Source: Trebonia sp963843745 (GTDB lineage: Bacteria > Actinomycetota > Actinomycetes > Streptosporangiales > Streptosporangiaceae). From it: a stretch of DNA of 64,000 nt. A model generated the notes under the pieces. That model made no database searches. It saw only the letters and a list, made by a program, of their open reading frames with translations, and was not told where the DNA came from. The position numbers and the translations under genes were made by a program. The stretch is from positions 310,001 to 374,000 of the forward strand of contig CAWJLP010000021.1 in NCBI GenBank assembly GCA_963843745.1. Reading direction: 5' to 3'. This document shows, piece after piece, positions 33,761-41,805 of this stretch (within the stretch, counting starts at the first letter, position 1; each line of letters begins with the position of its first letter).

Positions 33761-34533
33761 CCGCGCTGCTGCGGACCGACGGGATCAAGAAGGCCTACGG
33801 CGGCGTGCAGGCGCTGGACGGCGCGTCCATCGTGGTGGACGAGGGCACCGTGGCCGGCCTGATCGGCCCGAACGGGTCGGGCAAGACGACGCTGTTCAAC
33901 GTCATCACCGGATATGACAGGGCCGACGAGGGCCAGGTGTGGTTCGGCGACACGGTGATCACCAACGCCGCGCCTGACAAGGTGTTCGCGACCGGGATCG
34001 GCCGGACCTTCCAGCTCACGCGGATCTTCCCTCGGCTGACCGTCATCGAGAACATGCTCATCGCGGCGCAGGCGCGGGACAAGCCGAGGAACCTGCTCTC
34101 CTGGTTCGGCAAGGATGCGTGGACGCAGCACCGACGGCACGCGACGGACCTGCTCGAGTTTGTCGGCATCGAGCGGCACGCCCACCTGCTCGCGGGCTCG
34201 CTGTCCTACGGGCAGCGCAAGCTGCTGGAGCTCGCCTACGTGCTGGTCGCCGATCCCGCGGTCGTGCTGCTCGACGAGCCGGCTGGCGGAGTGAACCCGA
34301 CGCTGGTCAACCACATCGCGGACCGGATCCGCCAGCTCAATGCCGAGCAGGGCAAGACGTTCCTGATCGTGGAGCACAACATGGAGTTCGTGATGGGGCT
34401 GTGCTCCACCATCACCGTGCTCGAGTCGGGCGCCACCGTGGTGAGCGGCCCGCCGAACATCGTCAGGACGGACCAGCGCGTGCTCGACGCCTACCTGGGC
34501 GCGGACATCGACGAGGAGGAGGACCCCCGATGA
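33757..34533 (+). CDS. livG: ABC transporter ATPase (LivG type)
   Basis: The 258-residue ATPase has Walker A GLIGPNGSGKTTLFNVITGY, Q-loop ATGIGRTFQLTRIF, signature LSYGQRKLLELAYVL, Walker B AVVLLDEPAGGVNP and switch histidine IVEHNMEFV. The LivG hallmark insertion around the Q-loop is present. The GTG start overlaps livM and has GGGAGG upstream. The C-terminus is acidic (ADIDEEEDPR). It ends in an ATGA overlap with livF. Confidence 0.94.
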   Translation: MTALLRTDGIKKAYGGVQALDGASIVVDEGTVAGLIGPNGSGKTTLFNVITGYDRADEGQVWFGDTVITNAAPDKVFATGIGRTFQLTRIFPRLTVIENMLIAAQARDKPRNLLSWFGKDAWTQHRRHATDLLEFVGIERHAHLLAGSLSYGQRKLLELAYVLVADPAVVLLDEPAGGVNPTLVNHIADRIRQLNAEQGKTFLIVEHNMEFVMGLCSTITVLESGATVVSGPPNIVRTDQRVLDAYLGADIDEEEDPR

Positions 34534-35291
34534 CCACGCCAGCGCCTGCAGCGCCCACGGCGGCCGAGCCCGCGCTCGTCATGGAGGGCGTGGTCGCTGG
34601 CTACGGTGGCGGTGACGTGCTCCGCGGAGTCACGTTCGAGGTGCCCGAGGGGTCCATCACCTGCGTGGTGGGGCCGAACGGCGCCGGCAAGTCCACGCTG
34701 ATGCGGGTGATCAGCGGCCTGCTGCGGCCGCGGCTCGGCACGGTCACGCTGCGCGGGGAGAAGCTGACCGGCAAGTCACCGCGGCAGATCCTGAAGCTCG
34801 GCGTGGTCCAGGTGCCGCAGAACCACAGCCTGTTCAAGGATATGACCGTCAGGGAGAATATCGACCTCGGCGGCTACATGATCGGCGACCGGAAGCTGGT
34901 CAACACGAGGATCGATGCCGTCTTCGACCTCTTCCCCCAGGTCAAGGACTGGGCAGGGATGAAGGCGGGAGCGCTGTCCGGCGGCCAGCAGCGGCTGGTG
35001 GAGTTCGCCCGCGCGCTGATGCTCGACCCGGCGCTGATCCTGCTCGACGAGCCCTCGATGGGACTGTCGCCGATGGTGCTCAAGTCGGTGTTCGCCGCCG
35101 CCAGGCAGATGAACAGCAACGGCGCCACGATCCTGCTCGTAGAGCAGAACGCCAGGGCCGGCCTCAAGTTCTCCAATTACGGGGTCGTGATGGAGAACGG
35201 CACGGTCCGGCTGTCCGGCACCGGCCGCGAGGTGCTCGAGCACCCCGAGATCGGCGAGCTCTACCTAGGCGGAGCCGTCAAAAGCGCCTAA
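34530..35291 (+). CDS. livF: ABC transporter ATPase (LivF type)
   Basis: The 253-residue ATPase has Walker A VVGPNGAGKSTLMRVISGLL, the signature LSGGQQRLVEFARALM, Walker B ALILLDEPSMGLSP and IVEQN-type switch region LLVEQNARAGLKFSNYG. It pairs with LivG as the second nucleotide-binding subunit. GAGGAGGA lies upstream of the ATG within livG. Its 3' end overlaps the convergent O-methyltransferase by four bases. Confidence 0.94.
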   Translation: MTTPAPAAPTAAEPALVMEGVVAGYGGGDVLRGVTFEVPEGSITCVVGPNGAGKSTLMRVISGLLRPRLGTVTLRGEKLTGKSPRQILKLGVVQVPQNHSLFKDMTVRENIDLGGYMIGDRKLVNTRIDAVFDLFPQVKDWAGMKAGALSGGQQRLVEFARALMLDPALILLDEPSMGLSPMVLKSVFAAARQMNSNGATILLVEQNARAGLKFSNYGVVMENGTVRLSGTGREVLEHPEIGELYLGGAVKSA

Positions 35292-35947
35292 TGCTTCAGC
35301 GCGACCGTCAGGCCGTCGCCGATGGGCAGCATGATCAGTTCCACCCGCTCGTCGGCCGCGGCGTGGTCGTTCATCGCGCGCACCGCGATGACCGACGGGT
35401 TGTCGTTGCCGGCGTCGAGCACCCGGCCGTGCGAGAACGTGTTGTCCACCATGATCAGGCCGCCGCTGCGCACCCGCGGCACGAGCTCGGTCCAGTACTT
35501 CGGGTACGAGAGCTTGTCCGCGTCGATGAACGCGACGTCGAACGCCTCCTCCGCCGGAAGCGCGCGCAGCGTGTCGAGCGCCGGCCCCAGGCGCAGCTCG
35601 ATCCGGTCGGAGAGCCTGGCCTTCTCCCAGTGCTTGCGCGCGACCGACGTCCACTCTTCGCTGACATCGCAGGTCAGCAGCCGGCCGCCGGCGCCGAGCC
35701 CGCGGGCGATGCAGATGGACGAGTAGCCGGTGAAGGTGCCCACCTCGATCCCGGAGCGGGCGCGGCTGAGCCTGGTGAGCAGCGTCAGCAGCGTGCCCAT
35801 CTCGGGCGCCACCTGAAGGGTGACCTCACTGGGGAAGCGCTCCGCCGTCTCGGTGGCCAGTTCCCGCAGCACCGGGTCCGGCGGGGTGCTGTGGGCCGTC
35901 AGGTACGCGTTGAGGTGGAGGCTGATCTGCTCGCTGCGCCGCGTCAT
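35288..35947 (-). CDS. Class I SAM-dependent O-methyltransferase (CCoAOMT-like)
   Basis: The 219-residue enzyme has the cation-dependent O-methyltransferase pattern. The SAM loop is GIEVGTFTGYSSICIARGL, the adenosine-binding region is LLTCDVSEEWTSVARKHWEKA, and DVAFIDADKLSYPKYW provides the metal-binding Asp. GLIMVDNTFSHGRVLDAGND follows. The family methylates catechol-type hydroxyls, but the substrate here is unknown. It starts with ATG and is convergent with livF. It sits between the two paralogous substrate-binding genes but on the other strand. Confidence 0.9.
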   Translation of the reverse strand: MTRRSEQISLHLNAYLTAHSTPPDPVLRELATETAERFPSEVTLQVAPEMGTLLTLLTRLSRARSGIEVGTFTGYSSICIARGLGAGGRLLTCDVSEEWTSVARKHWEKARLSDRIELRLGPALDTLRALPAEEAFDVAFIDADKLSYPKYWTELVPRVRSGGLIMVDNTFSHGRVLDAGNDNPSVIAVRAMNDHAAADERVELIMLPIGDGLTVALKH

Positions 35948-36090
35948 GGCAACAAACTTAGTTCAGCCCGCGGCAGTAGTTCGCGAGGTCGCCCTCGTGA
36001 GCGAGCGCGAATTGTTAAGCTTTGCGACGACTCGGCACCCGGTTCGCCTCGGAATCGGCCGGTATAACCCCCTCGAAAGTGAGCGAGCCG

Positions 36091-37425
36091 ATGAGATGTA
36101 ACCTCCCCTGGTCCTCCAGGAACGCCATCGCCATGGGCGCGGTCGCGTTGGCCGTGGGCGTCCTCGCTGCATGCAGTGGCGGCGGCAGCAGCAGCAGTCC
36201 GAGCGCGGGCGCGAGCGCTCCGTCCGACACCGGGCCGATCACGATCGGCGCGTCGCTTTCCCTCACCCCTGCCTCCGGCAACTTCACTGCGGACGGCCAG
36301 GCGTTCGAGAAGGGCTACAAGCTGTGGGCCAAGGACGTGAACGCCCACGGCGGCCTCCTCGGCCGGCAGGTGGTGCTGAAGATCCTGGACAACCAGAGCT
36401 CGCCGAACCAGGTCGTCACCGACTACCAGACGCTGATCAGCACCGACCACGTGGACCTGACTTTCGGCCCGTTCTCCTCGCTGCTGACCACCCCGGCCTC
36501 ACAGGTGGCGGCGCATAACGGCTATGCGTTCATCGAGGGCGCCGGCGGCGCGCCGGCCGTGTTCGACGCGGCGTCCAACCAGGCCGCCCACAATACGTTC
36601 GACGTCAGCCTGCCGGTCGAGGACACGATCATGCCGTTCGTGGACTACATCGCGACGCTGCCGCTGAGCGAGCGCGAGAGGCTGACCGCGGCCTACCCGA
36701 TGGCTTCAGACCCGTTCGCCGACCCGCCAGTGCAGCTGGCGGAGCAGAAGCTGAATGCCCTCCACGTCAAAACGGTCGGTGGGTCTTCCGGCATTCTCGC
36801 CGGCCCCTTCCCGGAGCAGGCCTCAAGCTACGGGCCGGCGGCGGACGCGGTGGCGGCGCTGCACCCGGACATCGTGGTGCTCGGCTCCACCGACGTGCCG
36901 ACCGTCCAGGCGTTCATGAAGGTCTTCGAGCAGAAGAACTACACGCCGAAGATGTTCATCGCCGCGTCCGGACCGGACCAGGGCGCCGCGTTCACCAGCG
37001 CGGTCGGCGCGGACAACGCCGCCGGGGTCATGGTGCCCAACGGCTGGTACCCCGATGTCAACAACGCGGCCAGCAAGGCGATGGTCAACGAGTACGTGAA
37101 GCTGTACGGCGGCAACGCCTCCGACGTCAACGCCGACGTGGCCGAGGCGTACTCGGTCGGCCAGGTCGCGGCCGCGGCGATCAAGGCGACCGGCGGCACG
37201 GACAACACCAAGATCATCCAGTACCTGCACAGCGGCGCCACGATCCAGACCGTGCAAGGTCCGGTGCAGTTCAACTCGCTCGGCGAGAACCTCGCGGCGG
37301 CCGCCTTCGTCTTCCAGTGGCAGGACAATGGCACGAAGTTCGTCCAGGTCCTCCCGCGGGGCTCCGGCTCCGACCCGATCCTCGCCACCAAGCCGGCCTG
37401 GGCCCCCACCACCGTCACCGGCTGA
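36091..37425 (+). CDS. ABC transporter substrate-binding lipoprotein (LivK type), copy 2
   Basis: The 444-residue lipoprotein has signal AIAMGAVALAVGVLAAC and a shorter Ser-rich spacer. It is collinear with copy 1 over its whole length (shared blocks NQVVT-YQTLI, LTFGPFSSLLT, GYAFIEGAGGAPAVF, DPFADPPVQ, GSTDVPTVQAFMK, NGWYP). It has a small insertion GGSSGILAGPFPEQ near residue 230. The ATG at 36091 follows GAAAGTGAG. Upstream bases resemble the 3' end of the dehydrogenase gene, showing that it arose by duplication. It probably feeds the same permease with a different ligand. Confidence 0.9.
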   Translation: MRCNLPWSSRNAIAMGAVALAVGVLAACSGGGSSSSPSAGASAPSDTGPITIGASLSLTPASGNFTADGQAFEKGYKLWAKDVNAHGGLLGRQVVLKILDNQSSPNQVVTDYQTLISTDHVDLTFGPFSSLLTTPASQVAAHNGYAFIEGAGGAPAVFDAASNQAAHNTFDVSLPVEDTIMPFVDYIATLPLSERERLTAAYPMASDPFADPPVQLAEQKLNALHVKTVGGSSGILAGPFPEQASSYGPAADAVAALHPDIVVLGSTDVPTVQAFMKVFEQKNYTPKMFIAASGPDQGAAFTSAVGADNAAGVMVPNGWYPDVNNAASKAMVNEYVKLYGGNASDVNADVAEAYSVGQVAAAAIKATGGTDNTKIIQYLHSGATIQTVQGPVQFNSLGENLAAAAFVFQWQDNGTKFVQVLPRGSGSDPILATKPAWAPTTVTG

Positions 37426-37452
37426 CCTTTACCTGCCGGTCCGGTCCTCGAC

Positions 37453-37488
37453 GATGTTCCTGTGGCCTCAACAGGCCACAGGAACATC
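37453..37488. terminator. Perfect 16-bp hairpin (P6) after the second substrate-binding gene
   Basis: GATGTTCCTGTGGCCT (37453-37468), loop CAAC and AGGCCACAGGAACATC (37473-37488) form an uninterrupted stem 28 bp after the stop codon. There is no T-tract. It probably ends the transporter transcript and lacks a tag element. The remaining 170 bp before the kinase gene should hold the kinase promoter but show no clear motif. Confidence 0.7.
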
Positions 37489-37658
37489 ACGTCTTAGCGC
37501 TGGTCCGCATTCGCCGGATATTTCACTGTTCACCGCATTAAGGTAGCGACAGCACTTTTGTTCTTGAGGGCGGTTGGTCGTGCGGGCTTCGGTCGCATCC
37601 AGTTCCGTCGGTAGTAAGCGGCTTGCCTAGAGCGCGTATCGAGCGAGGTCACTAAGCA

Positions 37659-40601
37659 ATGGGTACCCACGGTGCTGTCGACGCCAAAACGCGCGCCGTC
37701 ACGGCCGGCAATGGCGCCAACAAATCGACTGACGCCAGCCCTGGCGGTTCGCGGTTCCTGAACCTGTCGAACTGGCCGGTGTCCCGGCGATTGTTCGCAG
37801 TCATCGTGCTAGCGCTCATCATGGGCCTGGTCTTCGGCGGGTTGCGCATAGCGTCGGCGGAGAGCAGCGCGAGTCAGTTCGGCCGGGTGTCGCAGCTCGC
37901 CACCCTCGGCCAGCGGCTCACGGTCCTCATCCAGGACCTGCAGGACGAGCGCGACCAGACGCTCACCTACCTCGCGGGCAGCGAGGCGGCGCCGTTGGCC
38001 CCCGCCTACGCGCGGACCGACGAGGCGGTCGCGGCGGTCCAGGGTGCGACCGCGGGGATCGGCAGCGGCTTCCCGGTGAACATCCAGAACGGCGTCGCCA
38101 CGGTGAATGCCGACATCACCGGTCCCCGCCTCAAGAACCTGCATAACACGCTGAGCCCGCAGGCGCCCCAGGACGAGCTGGCGGTCATCGCCAACTACGG
38201 TGCCGTCATCAGCGACATGATCAACCTGGCCGACCAGACCGCCCAGGGTGTCTCTGACGCGGGCCTGTCCAGCAACGTCCGGGCGTTCAACGCCCTCGCC
38301 CTGGCCAAGGAGCAACTGTCCCAGCAGCGTGCCCTGCTCAATTACTCCTTCAGCAACCCGGGGGACGTCTCCGCTGCGAGCGTGGCCGTCGACCCGAACA
38401 CGGAACTGGCGCTGCAGATCGCCTCCCAGGAGGAGACCAGCGACGAGTCGGCGTTCCAGCAGGCCGCCACGCCGGCCGAGCGGGCATTCCTCGCCGGCAC
38501 CCTTAGCTCCAGCGCGGCCGCGACGAGCGTGGCGGCGGCGCAGAACATCGAGACCAACGTCATCGCCAACGCAGGCACGGCCACCGGCGGAGGAAGCCCG
38601 CTGGGCCTTAGCATCCTCGGCGCTGAGGACAGCTCGAGCACGATGCCGACCGCCGCTGACCTGAAGCGGGGGAGCACGGCCTGGGACGCCGGCATGGGCG
38701 CCGACATCAACGCCCAGCAGAACACCGAGACGCTGCTCGCGGACAACATCGCAAACCGCGCCAGCCAGCTCCACTCCGGCGCCCAGCAGTCCGCGCTCAT
38801 CACCGCTGTCATCACCGCGGTCATCTTGCTCCTGGTCCTACTCGCGACCGTGCTCGTCGCCAGGTCGCTGGTGCTCCCGCTGCGCCGGCTGCGGGCCGGC
38901 GCGCTCGACGTCGCCACCGTCCAGCTGCCCGAGCGGGTCAAGCGGCTCAGCGATTCCCCCGACCCCGCCGCCGACCTGGAGGTCGCGCCGATCCCCGTGC
39001 TGTCCAGCGACGAGATCGGCCAGGTGGCCCGCGCGTTCGACCAGGTGCACGCCGAAGCGGTCCGGCTGGCGGGCAACGAGGCGGTGCTGCGCACCAGCTT
39101 CAACGCGATGTTTGTCAACCTGTCCCGCCGCAGCCAGTCGCTGATCGAGCGCCTGGCGCGCATGATCGACTCCCTGGAGCAGAACGAGGACGACCCCGAC
39201 CGGCTGTCCAACCTGTTCTCCATGGACCACCTGGTCACCCGCATGCGCCGCAACTCGGAAAACCTGCTGCTGCTGGCCGGCCACGAGAGCCCGCGCAAGT
39301 GGACGGAGCCGGTGCCGCTGGCGGACGTCACCCGCGCCGCGACCTCCGAGATCGAGCAGTACGCCCGCGTGGTGCTGAACGTGCAGCCCGGGGTGGCCGT
39401 CGTCGGCCCGGCGGTGTCCGACGTCGTGCACCTGCTCGCCGAGCTCATCGAGAACGCCACGATCTTCTCCCCGAAGGAGAGCCCGGTGCAGGTGTCGGCG
39501 CAAGAGCTGACCAGCGGCGGCGTGCTGATCGAGGTCACCGACAGGGGCATCGGCGTTTCTGAGTCCCGGCTGGCCGAGATGAACTGGCGGCTGGACAACC
39601 CGCCGGTGATGGACGTGTCGGTCTCCAGGCACATGGGCCTGTTCGCCGTCGCCCGGCTGGCCGAACGGCACCGGATCAGGATCCGGCTGCGCCCCGCCAG
39701 CCCGCAGGGGCTGACCGCCCTGGTGTGGCTGCCCGATACGGTCATCGAGCGGTCGGCGCGCGCCTTCTCCGGCACCGGGTCCTGGCAGCCGCCTGCCGCG
39801 GAGAGCGGCGGCTTCCTCCAGTCCAGGCGCGCTTCGGGAGTGCACAGCATCGCCGGCGCCGCCACGAGCCAGCGCAGCTCCGGCAGGCACGGCATGGTGC
39901 GGGCCGAGGACTCCACGGCCATGCAGAGCAGTGTCGCCATGCCGGAGCAGACCAGCACGGCGACGTCGAACTGGTTCCGCAGCCGGCACACGGTGCTGGG
40001 CGCCCAGTCGCGGATGCCGGCCAACGGCGGCGGCAACGGGAACGGTGCCGACTACACCAACGGCAACGGTGCCGACTACAGCAGTGGCGTCGGTGCCGAC
40101 TACAGCAGCGGCAGCGGCGCCGACTACGGCAACGGCGGATCCGCCGCGGGCATGTCGCCCGGCGCTCCCGGGCAGCAGCCCGTCGCCTGGGGTGCGGACT
40201 CCGGCGCGGGCTGGGGTTCATCCGACACCGGCGGCTGGGGAGCGGCCGACACGGGAAGCTGGAGCACCGGCGGCCGGCGTCCGGCGGACATCGTCGCGGA
40301 CCCGGTCCAGGGCGACCAGACGTCGGCAGGCCTGCCGCTGCGCGTCCCGAAGGCGAACCTCATTCCAGGATCGGCGCCCGGCGCCCGCAACGGCGGCGGC
40401 ACACCGGGTGCCGGCGCACCCAGCGGCGGCACCGGCTTGCCCAGCCGGCGAGGAGGAAACGGCAACGATGCGAACACGCTGGCGGCTCCGCTGCCGCAGC
40501 GGTCACCTGACATGGCTCGCAGCCGGCTGAGCGGGTTCCAGCGTGGCGCCCGCCGTGCCGAAAGCCAGCCGCCCCGCGCAGGAGAGGGAACCGACCGTTG
40601 A
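37659..40601 (+). CDS. NIT-domain sensor histidine kinase-like protein (CvnA type)
   Basis: The 980-residue protein has a transmembrane helix at about residues 45-66, an extracytoplasmic all-helical NIT-type sensor domain to about 375 (LQDERDQTLTYLAG) and a second helix (LITAVITAVILLLVLLATVLVA). A HAMP-like segment, a dimerisation region (NLSRRSQSLIERLARMIDSLEQ) and an HATPase_c domain follow (N box ELIENATIFSPKESP; G1 DRGIGVSESRLAEMN). A low-complexity tail of about 260 residues has repeats NGADYTNGNGADYSSGVGADY. This is the first component of actinomycete conservons, which signal to small GTPases. The roadblock gene follows with a four-base overlap. Confidence 0.9.
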   Translation: MGTHGAVDAKTRAVTAGNGANKSTDASPGGSRFLNLSNWPVSRRLFAVIVLALIMGLVFGGLRIASAESSASQFGRVSQLATLGQRLTVLIQDLQDERDQTLTYLAGSEAAPLAPAYARTDEAVAAVQGATAGIGSGFPVNIQNGVATVNADITGPRLKNLHNTLSPQAPQDELAVIANYGAVISDMINLADQTAQGVSDAGLSSNVRAFNALALAKEQLSQQRALLNYSFSNPGDVSAASVAVDPNTELALQIASQEETSDESAFQQAATPAERAFLAGTLSSSAAATSVAAAQNIETNVIANAGTATGGGSPLGLSILGAEDSSSTMPTAADLKRGSTAWDAGMGADINAQQNTETLLADNIANRASQLHSGAQQSALITAVITAVILLLVLLATVLVARSLVLPLRRLRAGALDVATVQLPERVKRLSDSPDPAADLEVAPIPVLSSDEIGQVARAFDQVHAEAVRLAGNEAVLRTSFNAMFVNLSRRSQSLIERLARMIDSLEQNEDDPDRLSNLFSMDHLVTRMRRNSENLLLLAGHESPRKWTEPVPLADVTRAATSEIEQYARVVLNVQPGVAVVGPAVSDVVHLLAELIENATIFSPKESPVQVSAQELTSGGVLIEVTDRGIGVSESRLAEMNWRLDNPPVMDVSVSRHMGLFAVARLAERHRIRIRLRPASPQGLTALVWLPDTVIERSARAFSGTGSWQPPAAESGGFLQSRRASGVHSIAGAATSQRSSGRHGMVRAEDSTAMQSSVAMPEQTSTATSNWFRSRHTVLGAQSRMPANGGGNGNGADYTNGNGADYSSGVGADYSSGSGADYGNGGSAAGMSPGAPGQQPVAWGADSGAGWGSSDTGGWGAADTGSWSTGGRRPADIVADPVQGDQTSAGLPLRVPKANLIPGSAPGARNGGGTPGAGAPSGGTGLPSRRGGNGNDANTLAAPLPQRSPDMARSRLSGFQRGARRAESQPPRAGEGTDR

Positions 40602-41014
40602 GCTACGTGTACCGTCAGGACCTGAACTGGCTGGTCAGCGACTTTTCGATCCGTGTGGCGGACGTGGCGCACGCGGCTGTGGTGTCCGCCGACGGTGTGC
40701 CCCTAGCCCTCTCGGAGGACATCCCCGAGGCGTTCGCGGAACAGCTCGCGGCCATCACCTCCGGCCTCGCCAGCCTCATGCAGGGCGCCGCGCGGATCTT
40801 CGAGGCGGGTCAGCCGACGCAGGCGCTGGTGGAGATGATGGGCGGCTTGATGCTGATCAAGTCGGTCAGCGACGGATCAAGCCTGTGCGTCCTCGCCGCG
40901 CCGGAGTGCGACACCGACCTGGTCTCCTACGAGATGAGCCGGCTCGTCGAGGCGGTCGGCGAGGTGCTGTCCCCGGCGCTGCGCACCGGCGCCCAGCAGC
41001 CGCAGCCGTACTAA
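40598..41014 (+). CDS. Roadblock/LC7-domain protein (CvnB type)
   Basis: The 138-residue protein starts with TTG inside a TTGA overlap with the kinase stop, behind GGAGAGGGA. DLNWLVSDFSIRVADVAHAAVVSADGVPLALSEDIPEAFAEQLAAITSGLASLMQGAARIF is the roadblock/LC7 fold of MglB/CvnB proteins, which act as activators or scaffolds of Ras-like GTPases. In typical conservons a DUF742 gene and a GTPase gene follow; here neither is present and a tag element comes next. Confidence 0.93.
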   Translation: MSYVYRQDLNWLVSDFSIRVADVAHAAVVSADGVPLALSEDIPEAFAEQLAAITSGLASLMQGAARIFEAGQPTQALVEMMGGLMLIKSVSDGSSLCVLAAPECDTDLVSYEMSRLVEAVGEVLSPALRTGAQQPQPY

Positions 41015-41049
41015 CGCACGAGCCCACCCTACCCCGGCCTGTCCAGCTG

Positions 41050-41118
41050 ACTTAGGAGCAGCAAACTACGCCTAAACGCTGATAACAGCAAGAAAAGCGT
41101 AGGGTTCTGCTCCTAAGT
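41050..41118. repeat. Long palindrome P5 enclosing tag element copy 7
   Basis: ACTTAGGAGCAG (41050-41061) pairs with CTGCTCCTAAGT (41107-41118). Inside, CTACGC pairs with GCGTAG, and ACGCT (41076-41080) / AGCGT (41096-41100) directly brackets the tag. The structure lies between the convergent cvnB and methyltransferase genes and overlaps the methyltransferase stop codon. Confidence 0.85.
41081..41095 (+). repeat. Tag element copy 7
   Basis: GATAACAGCAAGAAA forms exactly the loop of the inner stem of palindrome P5. Here the tag is inside the hairpin rather than between two hairpins. Confidence 0.8.
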
Positions 41119-41742
41119 GCCGAGGCGGTACACGGTCACCGTCTTGACGGGCTTGTCTTCGAGGACGGTAAGGACCGGGACCTCGAAGCTGGCAAGCGGA
41201 GTGAGCTCAGCGGCAGGCAGAAACGCCCGGCCCGGGTCAGCGACGAAGATCTCGGCGCCCGACCTGGCCGCGTCGCGGAGAAAGCCCAGCGCCAGCTGTG
41301 CGAGCTCGCGCTGGTAGAAGACGTCCGCCGCGAGGACGACCTGCGCGCCGGACGGCTCACCAGCGGCGAGGTCGAGGACGCGGGCCGTGACGGCCGCCGC
41401 GTCGTTGGCGCGGGCGTTGATCGCGATCGCGGCCACCGCGTTCGGGTCGACGTCGCAGGCGGTAACGCTGGCCGCGCCGGCCTTGGCGGCGGCGATCGCG
41501 ACCAGTCCTGACCCGGAGGCGGCGTCGAGCACGCGGCGCCCGCGCACGATCTCCGGGTGGTCGAGGACATAGCGCGCGAGCGCCTGCCCGCCCGCCCAGG
41601 GGAACGCCCAGAACGGCGGGGCGTCCCGCTGGGTCTGGTCCCACAGCCCGAACGGCTCGGCCGCGGTCAGCAGCCTGATCTCCGGCACGAACGGAACCGC
41701 CGTCCAGCTCGTGCCCGACCGCACAAGCGCCTCAGGCGTCAT
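41113..41742 (-). CDS. Class I methyltransferase, ETF-beta lysine/PrmA-like
   Basis: The 209-residue protein resembles small protein- or nicotinamide-type methyltransferases. The N-terminal substrate motif is LWDQTQRDAPPFWAFPWAGGQALARYV, the SAM loop is VLDAASGSGLVAIAAAKAGAASVTACDVDPNAVAAIAINA, and VLAADVFYQRELAQLAL replaces the NPP-type motif. ATG at 41742 is used; a GTG one codon earlier is equally possible. The target is not identified. Convergent with cvnB. Confidence 0.85.
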   Translation of the reverse strand: MTPEALVRSGTSWTAVPFVPEIRLLTAAEPFGLWDQTQRDAPPFWAFPWAGGQALARYVLDHPEIVRGRRVLDAASGSGLVAIAAAKAGAASVTACDVDPNAVAAIAINARANDAAAVTARVLDLAAGEPSGAQVVLAADVFYQRELAQLALGFLRDAARSGAEIFVADPGRAFLPAAELTPLASFEVPVLTVLEDKPVKTVTVYRLGT

Positions 41743-41805
41743 CACCCGAGCATACGGCGGACCCAGGCCGCGATCTGCTCGGCTACCTCGTCGGCCGCGG
41801 CGTCG

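Noticed and set aside
35948..36090. Extension of the second LivK gene back to 36022 as its true start
   Set aside because: The extra residues are a remnant of the dehydrogenase C-terminus and would precede the lipoprotein signal peptide; the ATG at 36091 fits copy 1.
2130..41095. Tag copies considered as IS ends or attachment sites
   Set aside because: No transposase or integrase in the window, no flanking target duplications, and copies are tens of kilobases apart in the same orientation with different surroundings.
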